A DNA stretch of 64,000 bases, taken from Linanthus parryae (lineage: Eukaryota; Streptophyta; Magnoliopsida; Ericales; Polemoniaceae). Within the stretch, counting starts at the first letter, position 1. Each line of letters opens with the position of its first letter. The notes beneath the pieces are model-generated. The model made no database searches. It was not told the origin of the DNA and was given only the letters and a program-made list of their open reading frames with translations. Below are positions 36,694-49,137 of the stretch, one piece after another. Both the position numbers and the translations under genes were made by a program. Where the stretch lies: positions 143,245,368 to 143,309,367 of the forward strand of contig JALGPY010000001.1 in NCBI GenBank assembly GCA_023055425.1. Direction: 5' to 3'.

Positions 36694-37659
36694 GCGCGCA
36701 CAAAATCATATTTGTACATCTATATTGCTACGGTATGTTTGTTTTCTTCTAAAGGCTAAATAATGCGAAGACGTTGTTTGGTACTAAAATTGAGTAAACT
36801 CCAGATAATACATCCCAACCAGTATGTTTCCCAACCATTTTCGAGGCGAGTCGCATGTCTAGGTCTGACAGGTAAGACTCTCATATGGAGCTCTTCCGCG
36901 TACACAAAGTTTCGAACTTTGAACATGCTCAAGCGGAATCAAACTACTTACGACTTGAATCAAATTGTTACCGAATTCAATTATATGGTCTAAGTTAAGG
37001 TGGATACTTATTAACTTTTTGCAAGATCGAATCTTCAATTGAGAAAGGGAAGTAGAGTAGTTAACGTCTGCACATGGAGTGACTGTCTGAGAATAGTACT
37101 CATGTTATTGTCTTTTTACATGAGGCCCACGAAACTAACACAAAAAATGTGGATGAAAGATAGTAAGATAGGGATGTTACCATAAGAAAGTAAAAATAGG
37201 TGTGTACTTATGAGAAAGTTTATGAACATGAGTTGACAATTTGGTTATTCTTCACAAGTATAGGGGGTCTGGGGAGTAACATAAGCTACTATCGTGCACG
37301 CAATATGAAAATTATGAATGAACAATTGACAATTTGGTTATTACACTTATTTATTGATTAATTAATTCATGTTAGATCGGCATATTCCAGTGAAATACTA
37401 CTTTAGTTAGTTTCTAATACTAGTGCGCTACCATTCTGAGATTGTAGAGACAAATGTTCCCTTTTCTCCATGGAGACAAATGTCCTTTCTTTCTTGGAAG
37501 AAAAACTATATTATTATTTAATCAAAGAGAGAAAAAGATTAAAAAAAAACGTGAACATTCAAAGACGGAGAGAGATAAAAGAAATAAATAATTTCTCAAA
37601 ATAAAAAGAAGAAAAAGAAAGAAAGAAAATAAATACTCTGAGTTGATACCACAGCTTTG

Positions 37660-38043
37660 TTAGAGCATCTCTAACAACAAAACGTTATTTGAACTAAATT
37701 TATTCATGCATTAAATTTTACTCCTACCTTTTCAGTTGTTGCTCGAGCAGTAGTACTAAACATAAGCCACCATTATTATTTTTATTTATTGCCATTTAGT
37801 TTTCATCATCAACCAAACAATGGCTTCAGATTAAACTTGAATTTTTTAGTCTTTTTCACTATGAATAGTAGTCTTTAATTTTGTCCAGCAAATGAAAATG
37901 GTGAGAATTTAAGCCAGAGCTTGTTCACCAGTTGCTGAAGCTGATTTTTTCTTTTTTTTTTTTTTTTTTTTTTTTTTTTATTACAAAACTGGCCTAAATA
38001 AAGTCCAAAGAACGTTTTTCTTCATCTGTTAAAGATGCTCTTA
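37660..38043. mobile_element. MITE with GAGCATCT termini
   Basis: TTAGAGCATCTCTAACA at the left and the complement TGTTAAAGATGCTCTTA at the right form terminal inverted repeats, with TTA at each outer edge as in PIF/Harbinger insertions. It contains a run of about 29 T at 37950-37979. Confidence 0.6.
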
Positions 38044-38895
38044 GGATAAATGAAAAATGAGAGAATAGGGATAATTTATACGAGTTAAAGTTTATCCCGA
38101 GTTTGGATGCGCAGTTTGGTATAAATTTGTGCCCTCTTATCCCCTCACTCCAATTTTGCGTTTGTGTCCATTCAAAATTATAACACCCCCACTAAGGTGT
38201 AAGGTATGATAGAAATGAAGCTTAACTTTTTGATAAAATTGTCCCCATCGACATAACAAATTTACAAAGCATAAAAATTCACCACCCATTACTATTGAAA
38301 TTGAACCTTTTTATTTTAAGTGTTTTTTTTTTGTTTAAATGTTTTAAGTGTTTCAATTGGGTCTCTGACGTGTGTTTTAGTTCTTTTTATGAGGGAGGAA
38401 ACACAATCAAAGACCGAAATTCAATTTATCAGTTTGGGGAGTTCGTATTTCGTACTTGTAGGCAGTGACGGAGGTAGCAAGAGGCACGGGTGGCACGTGC
38501 ACCGCTCAAGTTTCAGTAAATTATTAATACACTTTCTTTAATTTTTTTTTGATAAGTTAATACACCCTATTTAACTTGTAATGTTTTAAATGGTGCTCTT
38601 TATTAATTTTTACTGTGCACCCCGAATAAAATTCGTTTGTGCCCTCTACAAGTTTTGTAAAATTGTGCTACCCCACTAATTAAATTTTGACTGCGCTACC
38701 GCTTGCAGGCCTAATTAACATCAGAGTTGGTGAAATTAACTCTCGACCTGCCCCCTATATCACGTGCAGTGATGCAACAAAAACCTTTCTTAGGACATAA
38801 CTGATGTGTATCATCTTTCGGGCAACAAGTAGCTACCATGAGAGTTGTTGAAACATCGATGTCATGAACATCGATTTTGATTATGTATGGTGAAG

Positions 38896-39158
38896 TACTA
38901 CCTTCTTTTCTTCTCTATCACACCAGTTTGACTTTTTAATTCGTATCTGACTTATTTTGACCGGGTGATTGGGATAGCAAAACGATGCAATTTTTTAATA
39001 ATTTTTTCACCGTCTTATAGAGCAATTTTTACTCTACAACACCATGAAAAAATCATCAAAAATTACATCGTTTTGCTACACAAATCACTGGGTCAAAGTG
39101 ACCCAGTGAATAGTGACAAAAGTCAAACCGGTGTAATAGAAAAGAAACGGAGGTAGTA
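38896..39158. mobile_element. Stowaway-like MITE, copy 3
   Basis: A 263-bp inverted-repeat element with ends TACTACCT and AGGTAGTA. It shares GACCGGGTGATTGGGATAGC and CACTGGGTCAAAGTGACC with the other copies. Confidence 0.75.
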
Positions 39159-39247
39159 TATGTTTGTTTCACCAACATGAAGTTCAGAAGAATCAGAACT
39201 CACTCGTTTGCCAATTCTCCTTGAAAGGGACTCAACTTGTTTCCTCT

Positions 39248-39652
39248 TAAGGCATGTTTGGTACCCGCTGAAAATCTCAATAATCAGCTAAAAATAATCT
39301 GAAACGAAAATTCAACTTAATTGAGAATCACAATCTGTTTGGTATTAGTTGAAATTATAAATTACTAACTTGATCCATTTAACAAAATTTAAAGAGCCCC
39401 AAAATCAAGTAGTTGAACACACCTATATATAAATCAGTTGTGATCATGTCAATGTAAAAAAAAATCAAAATTATTTTTTTAGAGATTTTTAGCTGCATAA
39501 TCCTCAATTTTGGAGATTCTACAATTGCACACATATTATTTTAATCTACAGATTATCATATTAAAATTTACAGGCATAAAAACGAAATTGTTGAAAAGAG
39601 GTCGATTTTGATTCATTTTGGATTAAAATTTTAGATACCAAACAGGCACTTA
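39248..39652. mobile_element. MITE with GTTTGGTA termini
   Basis: The left end AAGGCATGTTTGGTACCC and the right end (complement of TAGATACCAAACAGGCACTT) are inverted repeats, a terminal style common in hAT-like MITEs. The interior is AT-rich and noncoding. Confidence 0.5.
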
Positions 39653-39851
39653 CTACACTGGGGCACCAAAACCATGGAACTCACTAGAGCCAGAAAAGTG
39701 AAAGAGCTATAATACAATTTTATTTTAAAATATGACATCAGTATGAACATTTATATAACTATTATAAAAGTATTATTATTAGATACTCAAAATATAATAA
39801 ATACATAAATATCCGGACTAGTGTCACATTTTACAATAACTAGTGGGCGCC

Positions 39852-39870
39852 CCGCGCGCGCTGCGCGCGG
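39852..39870 (-). terminator. Helitron 3' terminal hairpin
   Basis: CCGCGCGC-GCT-GCGCGCGG is a perfect stem-loop eight bases from the terminal CTAG (39840-39843). In Helitrons such a hairpin marks the end of rolling-circle transfer; that role is taken from the family. Confidence 0.75.
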
Positions 39871-39914
39871 TGCGGCGGTGATGTTTGTGTCGGTGAAAAA
39901 TCTCCTGCAGTTGT

Positions 39915-40133
39915 ATCAGACCAGTGATATAGCATATTGTCCATTGCTTCATGTATTATTTCCTGCAGTTGGAAGTTTCTCATCGTTAGATGTCAACAGG
40001 AAAACCCTGACACTCAGAGAAACCCAACCTGTTACACAGTAATATCTTGTCTTTGAATTTTTATAGGGTGTAGTCCGTCAAACATTCTTTACAATCAGTG
40101 AAATAACCAGATAGAAAAAGAGCAAGAAACGTA
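39915..40133. repeat. 219-bp direct repeat, outer copy
   Basis: Nearly identical to 42832-43050, from ATCAGACCAGTGATATAGCA to AGCAAGAAACGTA. It lies 45 bp inside the Helitron 3' hairpin. Confidence 0.95.
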
Positions 40134-40406
40134 ATACAATTAAAAATAACAACTTCCCCACACCAAACTATTTTATACTTTCATAAGAATTTTCAAATTG
40201 CAAGTGCTTCTCCCATTATTGAATTCCATTCAAATGACGATGCATATAATATCACTTAAAAAAAGTAATTTGACATTTTAGAAAAATGATTGTCTAACAC
40301 CAGAAACATTTCAAACCAAAAACTCGTGGATGTATAGCACAAAGAAGATTAAGTATGTCAAGCAAGCAAAAACACATATCTAAGGCATTGAGAAAACTGC
40401 TAATAC

Positions 40407-40488
40407 CTGTAAGGTGCAACATTTTCGTAGTCTCCTGGCCTTAACCCATCAAAGAAGATCCCTGATAGATCAATCATGTCGTAAATAA
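40407..40488 (-). pseudogene. Exon-like fragment in Helitron, family unknown
   Basis: Between an acceptor-like CACAAG and a donor-like AG/GTATTAG the minus strand reads IYDMIDLSGIFFDGLRPG followed by DYENVAPY without a stop. It looks like a captured exon, but I do not recognise the source. Confidence 0.35.
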
Positions 40489-41013
40489 CTTGTGAGTTGA
40501 GGCAATCATTGATGTTAGGTGAAATATGAAAGAAAAAAAAACATGAGCAACTTGATTACAATAACATAAAACTAAGTGAGAGACACTCCGCATATTCATA
40601 AGACCCGGGGGGCACAGTTTTACTAAACCTGGCATTTTTGAAACTTCGCAGAAAATATTTCATTTAAGGAACGTTGTAGCAAAATTCCATCCAACCTCAA
40701 CGATGTACATTATTCGATCGGAGCTTTATTTTTTTTTCATATACAAATGAGAAATATATAGATACAACGTACTTTGAAACTGATGCAGCTATTTTTGCTA
40801 TATTATATGATAGCGTGTAACTCTTTAATGCAACCTCTGGTGGGAATTGTATCTATCTACATGGAACAATAAATACAACATAAAAAACAGGATCTATGCA
40901 ATGCATACAGTGGGTGCAGATTAGAACAGTTAATGGGCTCTTCATCTTCCAATACGATGCTGTTGCTATAAAAACATTCCTAAAGCTTTGAAAACTATAA
41001 TATCAGAATAGCT

Positions 41014-41424
41014 ATGGACAAAAAAGAGGAAGCTGCAAGTAGGCCTCCAGAAATTGTGGAAAACAAATTGAGTAGCAAAAGGAAGCGACACGATGAAGTC
41101 AGGAAGGGCAAGAAGCTGAAGCATACTGTAAGCATGGAAAGTACTGAGAGCGAGAGCGAAAATGAATCGGAAAGCTGGCATCAGCATGACTATGTTGTTG
41201 GCAAAGGATCCGAAACTACAGTTTATTCTGGAGGCGACGACGAAGACGATGCATGCGATAGTGATACGGCAAGATCTTACGAAAGAAATAAGAAGGCTAT
41301 TTTAGCTATGTTTCGGCGACAGAGGGAGGCACGACGTAAAAGCAGAGCAGAGCGACATGAACGACTGAAAAGGAAAGGCGACGATCTTAATGAAAAAATC
41401 TCGAAGAAGAAGCGTAGAAAATAA
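41014..41424 (+). CDS. Small highly charged hypothetical protein
   Basis: An intact single-exon frame of 136 codons lies inside the Helitron on the opposite strand. The product is basic at both ends (SSKRKRHDEVRKGKKLKH near residue 20; KKKRRK at the C-terminus) and acidic in the middle (SESENESES, GGDDEDDACD). It suggests a nuclear or nucleolar protein with nuclear-localisation-like stretches. Family not recognised. It could be a captured exon or a retrocopy; a chance frame of this composition is less likely but possible. Confidence 0.4.
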   Translation: MDKKEEAASRPPEIVENKLSSKRKRHDEVRKGKKLKHTVSMESTESESENESESWHQHDYVVGKGSETTVYSGGDDEDDACDSDTARSYERNKKAILAMFRRQREARRKSRAERHERLKRKGDDLNEKISKKKRRK

Positions 41425-41957
41425 ATTAACTATTAGATCTTTATTTGTAGTATCTCATATAATTAAAATTATGGATCTATTACTTTGGTATCAGTGGCTA
41501 TTGTAAATTTTGAATTCATATTAAGGATGTTTTATTTAGTTGATGTCATCACATGATATTATTACTTGTCATCGGATAACAATATCACGAAAAATGCACA
41601 AGAAAGGAATCACGTGAGAAAATATGAACAGAAGTAAGATCCTCAAGCATCGCTGAGTTTAAGCAAAGACCCTAGCAAGGTTCTGCAACTTTCTAATAAT
41701 TACCTAAGTGGATAAGATACTCACTATTGAACCAGCCAAGACTTCATATGTGATGGCATACATCAGAAACCAAAAAAAAAAATAGCCAAAATTCCATTCA
41801 TCATAAGACACATAAGAACGATCAAACTCCAAGTACTTCAAGATATTAAATCTTTTCTCCAACTTTCTCAATGAACATTTGGAAAATAACTGAGTGTAAT
41901 GCACAAAAGCTAAGCCTGGCTTTTCCTTCAAATTAGAAGCACCAGATATAAGCATAC

Positions 41958-42053
41958 CTCGTATCCTATCAAAACAATGGAGGTGATCACCATCATTGCT
42001 AATGCATTAGAGAACTTTCTATAAGTATCCAACTTGACAGAACTCCTCTTTGC
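41958..42053 (-). pseudogene. Captured exon of TMEM87-like seven-TM protein
   Basis: A 96-base exon with good acceptor and donor sites codes 32 residues. KLDTYRKFSNALA then a hydrophobic run to IGYE resembles the plant lung-seven-transmembrane/TMEM87 family (family text recalled as KLDMYRKFTNALA...GYE). An exon-like 60-base stretch (42200-42259, DFIKDVFLDALAASYKGLRE) lies upstream on the same strand, but I cannot link it to the same family. Only these pieces remain. Confidence 0.5.
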
Positions 42054-42199
42054 CTGAAAAGGATGAATTTAGAGCAAAACACACATTGAGCACATGAACA
42101 GAGAAAATGACTAATTTTATACCATAGGGTGCATTGCAAAGTTAGATGCAGTAATGCATTTGGTTCAGACCAAAATAGATCGGATGGGAACTCCCTCAC

Positions 42200-42259
42200 C
42201 TCTCGCAGTCCCTTGTAAGATGCTGCAAGAGCATCCAGGAAGACATCTTTAATGAAATC
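42200..42259 (-). pseudogene. Exon-like 60-base fragment in Helitron
   Basis: Twenty codons without a stop, flanked by acceptor-like TGTACAG and donor-like GAG/GTGAGG on the minus strand. The source gene is not recognised. Confidence 0.3.
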
Positions 42260-42831
42260 CTGTACATGCAGTTTGAACTCATTAACTTTAAAATCGCACA
42301 ATTAGCCTAAACAAAACACCACATAACCCCCAACACTAAGTAAAATTAATCAAGCACAAATATGTTTTTTCATGTTTAATTCTTGACTATGCTTCTAATA
42401 TTTACAGAAAAGGGTCAGTCATATGGTTGTTTTCTCAATACAACTGGTTAAAATATAAGCAACCAGACCCAATTTGCTTAAAAAGAAAGTTTATTATCAC
42501 AACCTCCAGATATTGTTAGTTCTCAAATCCTTAACAGTAATACAAACCACAACTAGAAATTTTCAAGACCATCGATAAATCGGCATGCTTCAATTGTCTC
42601 TCTTCCCTTAGCACAACCACTCATCGGATCCTACAAAAAGAATGCGTGCAACTTCCAACTTTGTAGCGAAATGGACGACACACGTCTTGGTAGGCTCTTC
42701 CCATCTGCAGCCCATTCCCTGCCACCAAATGTAACCTGGATATGAGTTGTAGGCAAATATGCACTCATCCAACACTAAAACCAATTTGAAAGGAAAACTT
42801 TAGACTCGATAAATTGGTGGTTTGGTTTATA

Positions 42832-43050
42832 ATCAGACCAGTGATATAGCATATTGTCCATTGCTTCATGTATTATTTCCTGCAGCTGAAAGTTTCTCAT
42901 CGTTAGATGTCAACAGGAAAACCCTGACACTCAGAGAAACCCAACCTGTTACACAGTAACATCTTGTCTTTGAATTTTTATAGGGTGTAGTCCGTCAAAC
43001 ATTCTTTACAATCAGTGAAATAACCAGATAGAAAAAGAGCAAGAAACGTA
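42832..43050. repeat. 219-bp direct repeat, inner copy
   Basis: Nearly identical to 39915-40133. It ends exactly where the chaperonin fragment begins. Confidence 0.95.
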
Positions 43051-43158
43051 TGCTAACTCTTTGCCACCAAGCTTTACCTCAGTTCCCTCGTATTCATCAC
43101 AGAGCACTGCATCTCCTTCCTTCACGCTTACTGCGATCAGCTTCGCATCCTTATCATA
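43051..43158 (-). pseudogene. Captured fragment of 10-kDa chaperonin (CPN10)
   Basis: The minus strand reads 36 codons including AVSVKEGDAVLCDEYEGTEV then KLGGKE. This matches the conserved C-terminal half of mitochondrial GroES-like CPN10 (pattern P-V-x-VKEGDTVLLPEYGGTEVKL). The key proline and the LLP loop are altered, and both ends are cut, so it is a non-functional captured piece. Confidence 0.75.
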
Positions 43159-43173
43159 AACAGATTTATTATA

Positions 43174-43407
43174 TTAGAGTCGCTGTAAGCACTGCATCTC
43201 GAGAAAATAGGAGTGATGATAAAATCATGTGATTGTGTTACTTGAATTAGTTAAATTATGTGGACTTTTGTATGAATGATGGGAAATCCATTAGAGTCGT
43301 AGTAAGCACTGCATCTCGAGAAAATAGGAGTGATCATAAAATCATGTGATTGTGTTACTTGAATTAGATAAATTATGTGGACTTTTGTATGAATGATGGG
43401 AAATATG
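43174..43407. repeat. 117-bp tandem duplication
   Basis: Two direct copies of a 117-bp unit (43174-43290, 43291-43407), starting TTAGAGTCG and containing CACTGCATCTCGAGAAAATA, differ at a few sites. Confidence 0.9.
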
Positions 43408-44715
43408 CATGAAAAGCTCAGGTACAACTACAGGTACCAACTTATGATGGCCTTGGCAAAGAGAGAAATGTGTAACTTGTAAGACTAACTGGACATGTAT
43501 AAACTGGGTTGTTGACAAAATCCTTGAGTTTGTTCAAGCCTTTAAAATCATCTAATGCTCCCAGACTGCACAAACTTGCTGGGCAAAAATAAATAACACC
43601 AGGATATGTAAACAACTGAACTTATCCGTAACATCTAATAGAAATAAAATTCAAACCCTCATGCAAGATGGTAAAATTCTAAACCTTCATGCAAGTGTGC
43701 ATTGAGCAAATATCATTAATTGTACATAGAAGTCAAACTATAGGTTCTTAAGTGTTTGGATCAAAACCATCTAAATTTCCAAGCACTACTTGATATTCAA
43801 TACAATTAAAAATTGTGAAGTGCCAATGTTGACCCATTAGAAATATTAAATACCTGAAATCAATTGACTTCAACCTGTATGAGTCTAACTATTTTTTTTT
43901 ATATGTCTAATTTTGTCTAAGTCTAACAACGAATAGTTACAGATGAAAAAAATACTGCAGTTTGAGACAAACACAATGATATATTTTAAGAGCGCTACCA
44001 CAGATACTTACAGCTCCTGTATGCTGTTTAGCCTAAGAGGCACATTTTCCTCAAACCCAGCCCACGCCGTTATATCTCCACTAACCTAAACTGAATTACA
44101 GTTCATCAACATATCCAAAATGAATAAGAGTCCCACTATTAAATCATGCTAAAGATGAGCAGCATGTCAGCTATGAGACCGTGAAGAACCTTGCTAATTA
44201 AAGAAACATGCCAATAATTTCAATTTCAATATATGCATAGAAAATAACAGAGAAAGTATCCATATGCAAAGTGGAGTACACACAAATGTCCACCGTTTGT
44301 GTCAAATGCTCACTGGCTACCTTATGTAGGTGATGCTCCAACTCTTTTGCGACTCAGAGTATAAGACGTGGCGTCCAGGTCAGTACTTAAAAGTCAGCAA
44401 GACGTTCAGCTTACTAAGAGTTCCACTCCGTGCTACCATCTGTCCAAGGAAAATGAAAATCATAAAGAAATATGCATCAGCCATCCTCTTCCAAATAGTA
44501 TATCACCGCTGAGAAAACCAGATATAGTAGGCAGTAATAGAGGTTAAAATAGAAATGTTTTGCATTAGTTTCTGCTTGATCATGTTCATAAATCACGTGA
44601 ATGGTGAAAACAGATTTAAATTCAAGTAATTATTAAAGAGATAACCCACCGAGACCAGAAGCTAGTGTGCATATGTAAGTAAGAATTACATTAATATGCA
44701 ATGAATAAAACTTAC

Positions 44716-44817
44716 ACATAGATTGAAAAATTCCACAGCTTTCTCTCCATCTTCAACAGTGCTCATCGTCAGGCAACCGAAACCACAGCTCCTTCCAGTT
44801 TCCCTATTGTAGATAAC
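44716..44817 (-). pseudogene. Captured RRM exon of chloroplast ribonucleoprotein
   Basis: A 102-base exon with acceptor TTGCTAG and donor GTAAG codes 34 residues. [18 protein letters not shown] and [14 protein letters not shown] match the RNP1 region of plant cpRNPs (family text VxYxRETGRSRGFGFVTMSTVEEAEKAVE). RNP1 is damaged: Arg to Cys, Phe to Cys and Val to Leu. Only one exon of the domain is present. Confidence 0.75.
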
Positions 44818-46637
44818 CTAGCAAAAAAAAAATATCCATCTTCTTAGCACTACCAGAACTAAACAAAACAATTTCAATCAATTAGATATCTAAATTACCA
44901 TGTATAATATAAATCATCCACATTCAGATATTTTTTAAAAAAAAATCATCACATCAAGAAGTATAGAAATTATTACCAATTAAAGCAGTCACTGCATAAA
45001 AAGTTGAGGAACCTGATATTTGTTTTAAATGATCAACCGATAACGACTCAGCAATTGATGCAACTACGGTGACCGGAACAATAAACATCAGAGTTGCCCC
45101 GCCAAACATGCAGGACATATGACCATCCTTTGATCGAAACAATAAGCCTCATGTGTTTTTCAACCAAACCACATAAAGTTTGATCATAGTTTTTTAAAAC
45201 GGACCGGTCATCAACCCGGCAAGGGATCTAATTCAGTGATTCAACCAGTGGTCAACTGTTAATCCCCCATTCAATAAGTAGTAAATAAATATCTCAGGAC
45301 CAACGTAGTTTCGCAAATCTGGTATGTGGATATGAGGGTGGGAAGGAAAAGAGGCTCAGATCTGTTAGTGATTAAACAGAGGATGATAAGACCACAATGG
45401 CTGCAAAAAAATCATTTTGCCTCCGAAAGAAGTTCCAAACAGTTTCTCCAGAGGCAAATGATTGTCTCGCCAAGACATGTTTGATCCTCAAAGCCCAATC
45501 ATTCTCGCAGATACATCATCACTGCCCATTCAGAGAGGAAATTTCCAGTTGCTCCACGAGCAATAGATGCTCATGATCTAAGAGATGTCTGAATAATCAT
45601 ATGACCACTGATATTAAATCAGCCCCTAAATTGATAAATCTCCACTGCAAAGTAAGATAGTGAATGCATAAGCTATCGGCAAGGTCAAATCAACTACCTG
45701 TTAATTAGAGGAAAAAGAAAGTTCCAGTGAGTCACATGATGAATTTGTAAACCTTAATTCTGGTGCAATCAAGCTTTACGCCTCAATTCTGATCCCTGAC
45801 ATAAACACGAGTGAGGGTCAAAGCAAGTTTTTTTTGAATGAATGCTATATCTGTCGCAAACAGAGGTGAACCACTCTGGAAGTAACAGTTATCTTTCTTC
45901 TCCTTCTTCTAAGTGGTTCAATTAAATCCCACAATCTCAATGCTAAATATTCATCCAGGCACGACAACATTAAAAATTAAAAAGCTCATAAAATTGTATT
46001 GAATGTTCGGGAGAGGCTCAGATCTGTTGGAGTGATCGGCCGAGAACGAACCCACCGTGGCTGCAACTATGGTGGACAAAAGACCTCCGAGTCGCCGTGC
46101 CAACACGTGGAACCGATCTCCGTGCTTGAATCATTTGATCGAGAGTATTCATCGTCACAGCCTCATATCAACCCAAACCAGAAGGGGGCGAAAGTGCAAT
46201 TTAGCCAAGCAAATATGTATATACCACTGTAATGGTACAAAGAACGAAATAAATAACATGAGCTAAACAAAAATTTGAGACCAAATGAACACATCAATCA
46301 AAACCCAGAAGCCTAATTCTTCAATTGCATTCTCAGACTCAAATTAAACCAGAAATAAACAACCAATTTCAGTACTTTGAGCATAACCCACAAGATTGAC
46401 ATGGACAGAGACTAAAAAACCAAATTAGGGTTTTGATTTAAAACTATCCAAGCTCGGAACTAAACAAAATTCAACATGCAAGCCAAGGCAAACTGAAATT
46501 GGTGAAAACAAACCCAGACTTTGAAGGTTCGTCTTTGACGGTTCGTACCGTCGATGATGTAGCTGAAAACAGAGTGAACCCAAAACCATTCATGCCACAT
46601 AGAAGGCCGAGACGGTTTGATGGGTTCATCTGCTTTG

Positions 46638-46640
<3 letters not shown>

Positions 46641-46671
<31 letters not shown>
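46641..46671. repeat. (GA)n microsatellite
   Basis: About 15 GA repeats within the Helitron region. Confidence 0.95.
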
Positions 46672-46674
<3 letters not shown>

Positions 46675-47120
46675 GTCACCTCAGAGAGCCAGGAAGACGC
46701 ACAACCCAGAGTGACAGAATTCAAAGAAGATGAAGACACCGGTAGAGAGAGAGAGACAAACCTGAACCAGAGCAAACCCACACCATAACCACACCACAAC
46801 TCAACGGCTTAATAGATGCAAGCATGCAATAACACGTGGCCGACTCCACAGTAACTCCACTAAGCCGCGGAAGCGAAGCCACAGAAGCTACCAACGCCGT
46901 CGCCATAGAGACACGAGAGACACGGACCTGGAGAAGAAGCCGAAGAGCTGACAGCAAAAAGACAGAATCAACCCCAACTACAGCCAACACACTCAACAGA
47001 AACAAAAGGGCAAAAGAGACAATTCGAGAAGCAGATGTGGACGGCAACCAAAGGAACAGCATGGCAAAAAATGGTGAAGTGGCGCCAGGGTGTAACAGCC
47101 CTATTCTCTTCATATATAGC

Positions 47121-49137
47121 TAGTAAGAAATACAAAAACCAACTCACCTTTCCATTCTTGAAATTTCACAGACCTTGATACTTTAATTAGTCAAGAAAGA
47201 TTGGCACATTAACCATGCCTATGACATGTATCTTCAGCAGATAACTTTTTATAAGACTACCAAAATAGAAATAACGGAGGCTCAGATCTGCTGGACTGAT
47301 CGGCCGAGAACAAACCCACCGTGACTGCAACTACGGTGGCCAAAAGACCTCCGAGTCGCCCTGCCAACACGTGGATCCGATCTCCGTGCCTGAATCATTT
47401 GATCGAGAGAATTCATCGTCACAGCCTCATATCAACCAAAACCAGAAGGGGGCGAAAGTGCAATTGGCTAGTTTACTGATCAACAAAAAGGATAAAGCAT
47501 GGAAACATGGAAGCTGTAGGCCATAACAGGATAGCGAACTTCGAAAACAAATCGCATACCAATAATGCTCACCAGTGATCCGGTCATTTGAAGCCAATCC
47601 ATGGAGAAAAAAGGAACCAACAACAAATCAGAATACATGAACTAACCATACATGAACTAACCTTGCATTTTTCTCTTTCTCAAACCATTGTAATTGTTCC
47701 TCAGAGTAAAATATGAATAATGATTCTCAGAATAGTAAGGAGAGGCTCAGATCTGTTAGAGTTATCGGCCGAGAACGAACCCACCGTGGCTGCAACTACG
47801 GTGGCAAAAATACCTCCGAGTTGCCCTGCCAACACGCGGTTCGATCTCCGTGCCTTAATTACTTGATCGAGAGAATTCATCGTCATAGCCTCGTATCAAC
47901 CAAACCCAACAACAGTACAGAGGATTCGTCGTGTACGAAACTCTGCACCAATCGAACAAAGCAAGGAAATATTCGTTGTGAAATGAATTTTTGCCTAAAC
48001 TTACTCGAATAATTTCAATGAAGATATATCTGTAATTTCATAAGCTTTTTTCATGTAGCTGGCTCAGATCAGTTAGAGTGATCAGCCGAGAACGAACCCA
48101 CCGTGGCTGCAACTACGGTGGCAAAAATACCTCTGAGTCACCCCGCCAACACGCGGTTCGATCTCAGTGCCTCAATCACTTGCTCGAGAGAATTCATCGT
48201 CACAGCCTCGTATCAACCAAAACCAACCACAGTACAGAGGATTCAAGTTAACGATACGCTATAGAAAATTAAGGCTGCTGCAAAAGATGTACCTCTCTTG
48301 GTACAACGGATTGATACCAACTTTTTTGTGTGGACAAATTTGGAAGGCACAAACCAAATTTACAATGCTGGAGCTTACAATTTCACAATTGGTTGTTATA
48401 GAGTCTTCCCAAAACAAATCTTATATACTAATCTGTAGCAGGTATGGAATATAACACACCAGAAATCACAAGCCCAAAACCTGGTATGGCATGTAACAGA
48501 TCAGAAATCAAAAACCCGAAGCAGGTACATCATGTAACAGATCAGAAATCACACACCAAGAATCAGCGAACATGATTCAATTTGAGGATATTGCATGAAA
48601 AAAAATAGATAAGGTTAGGGTTCAAACCTCACAATTGGAAGGGGAACCAGAGGGCACCAATCACCATGAATCCGATAGAACTCCCATTTAAACTCGAAGG
48701 ATGGCCACATGTCTCCGGACATGGTCTGAATCGGGCGGTTGAGTCTCGTCCGAATCCATACAGTCATCAGCCGCTTGGGTTTCATATCCATCATCAACTG
48801 GTGGAGAATCGAAGGACTCGCACGAATCGAGCACATGCAAGGATGGATCCATCGCCGGCTTACAAGTGAGAATGGGTGAGAGAGGGAAGAGGAGCGACAG
48901 AAGAGAGATGGGGGAGTGAGTGAGAAGCTTCTCTCGGAAGCTCAAACAGACCCACTCGTGGAGAAGACTACAAATGACAGAAATAACCCCAGCAGGCAAA
49001 GACATAGCAGGGTATTGAAAAGAAGGGAAAAAGAGACAATTTGAGAAGTAGATGTGGACGGCAACCAAAGGAACAGCGTGGCAAAAAATGTTGAGGTGGC
49101 GCCAGGGTGTAACATCCCTATTCTCTTCATATATAGC
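47121..49137. repeat. 2-kb tandem duplication, unit 1
   Basis: The unit repeats at 49138-51150 with an offset of 2016-2018 bp and very few differences. Each unit holds three hairpin modules and ends with the Helitron-5'-end-like block. Confidence 0.9.
48688..48852 (-). other. Short acidic ORF in duplicated unit 1
   Basis: A 54-codon frame starting MDPSLHVLDSCESFDSPP, rich in Asp, with a purine at -3 of the ATG. An identical frame lies in unit 2. It may be a captured first exon; family unknown, translation unproven. Confidence 0.3.

Noticed and set aside
47105..47125. CTAG at the junction of tandem units as a Helitron 3' end
   Set aside because: Four bases only, with no hairpin before it; chance match is likely.
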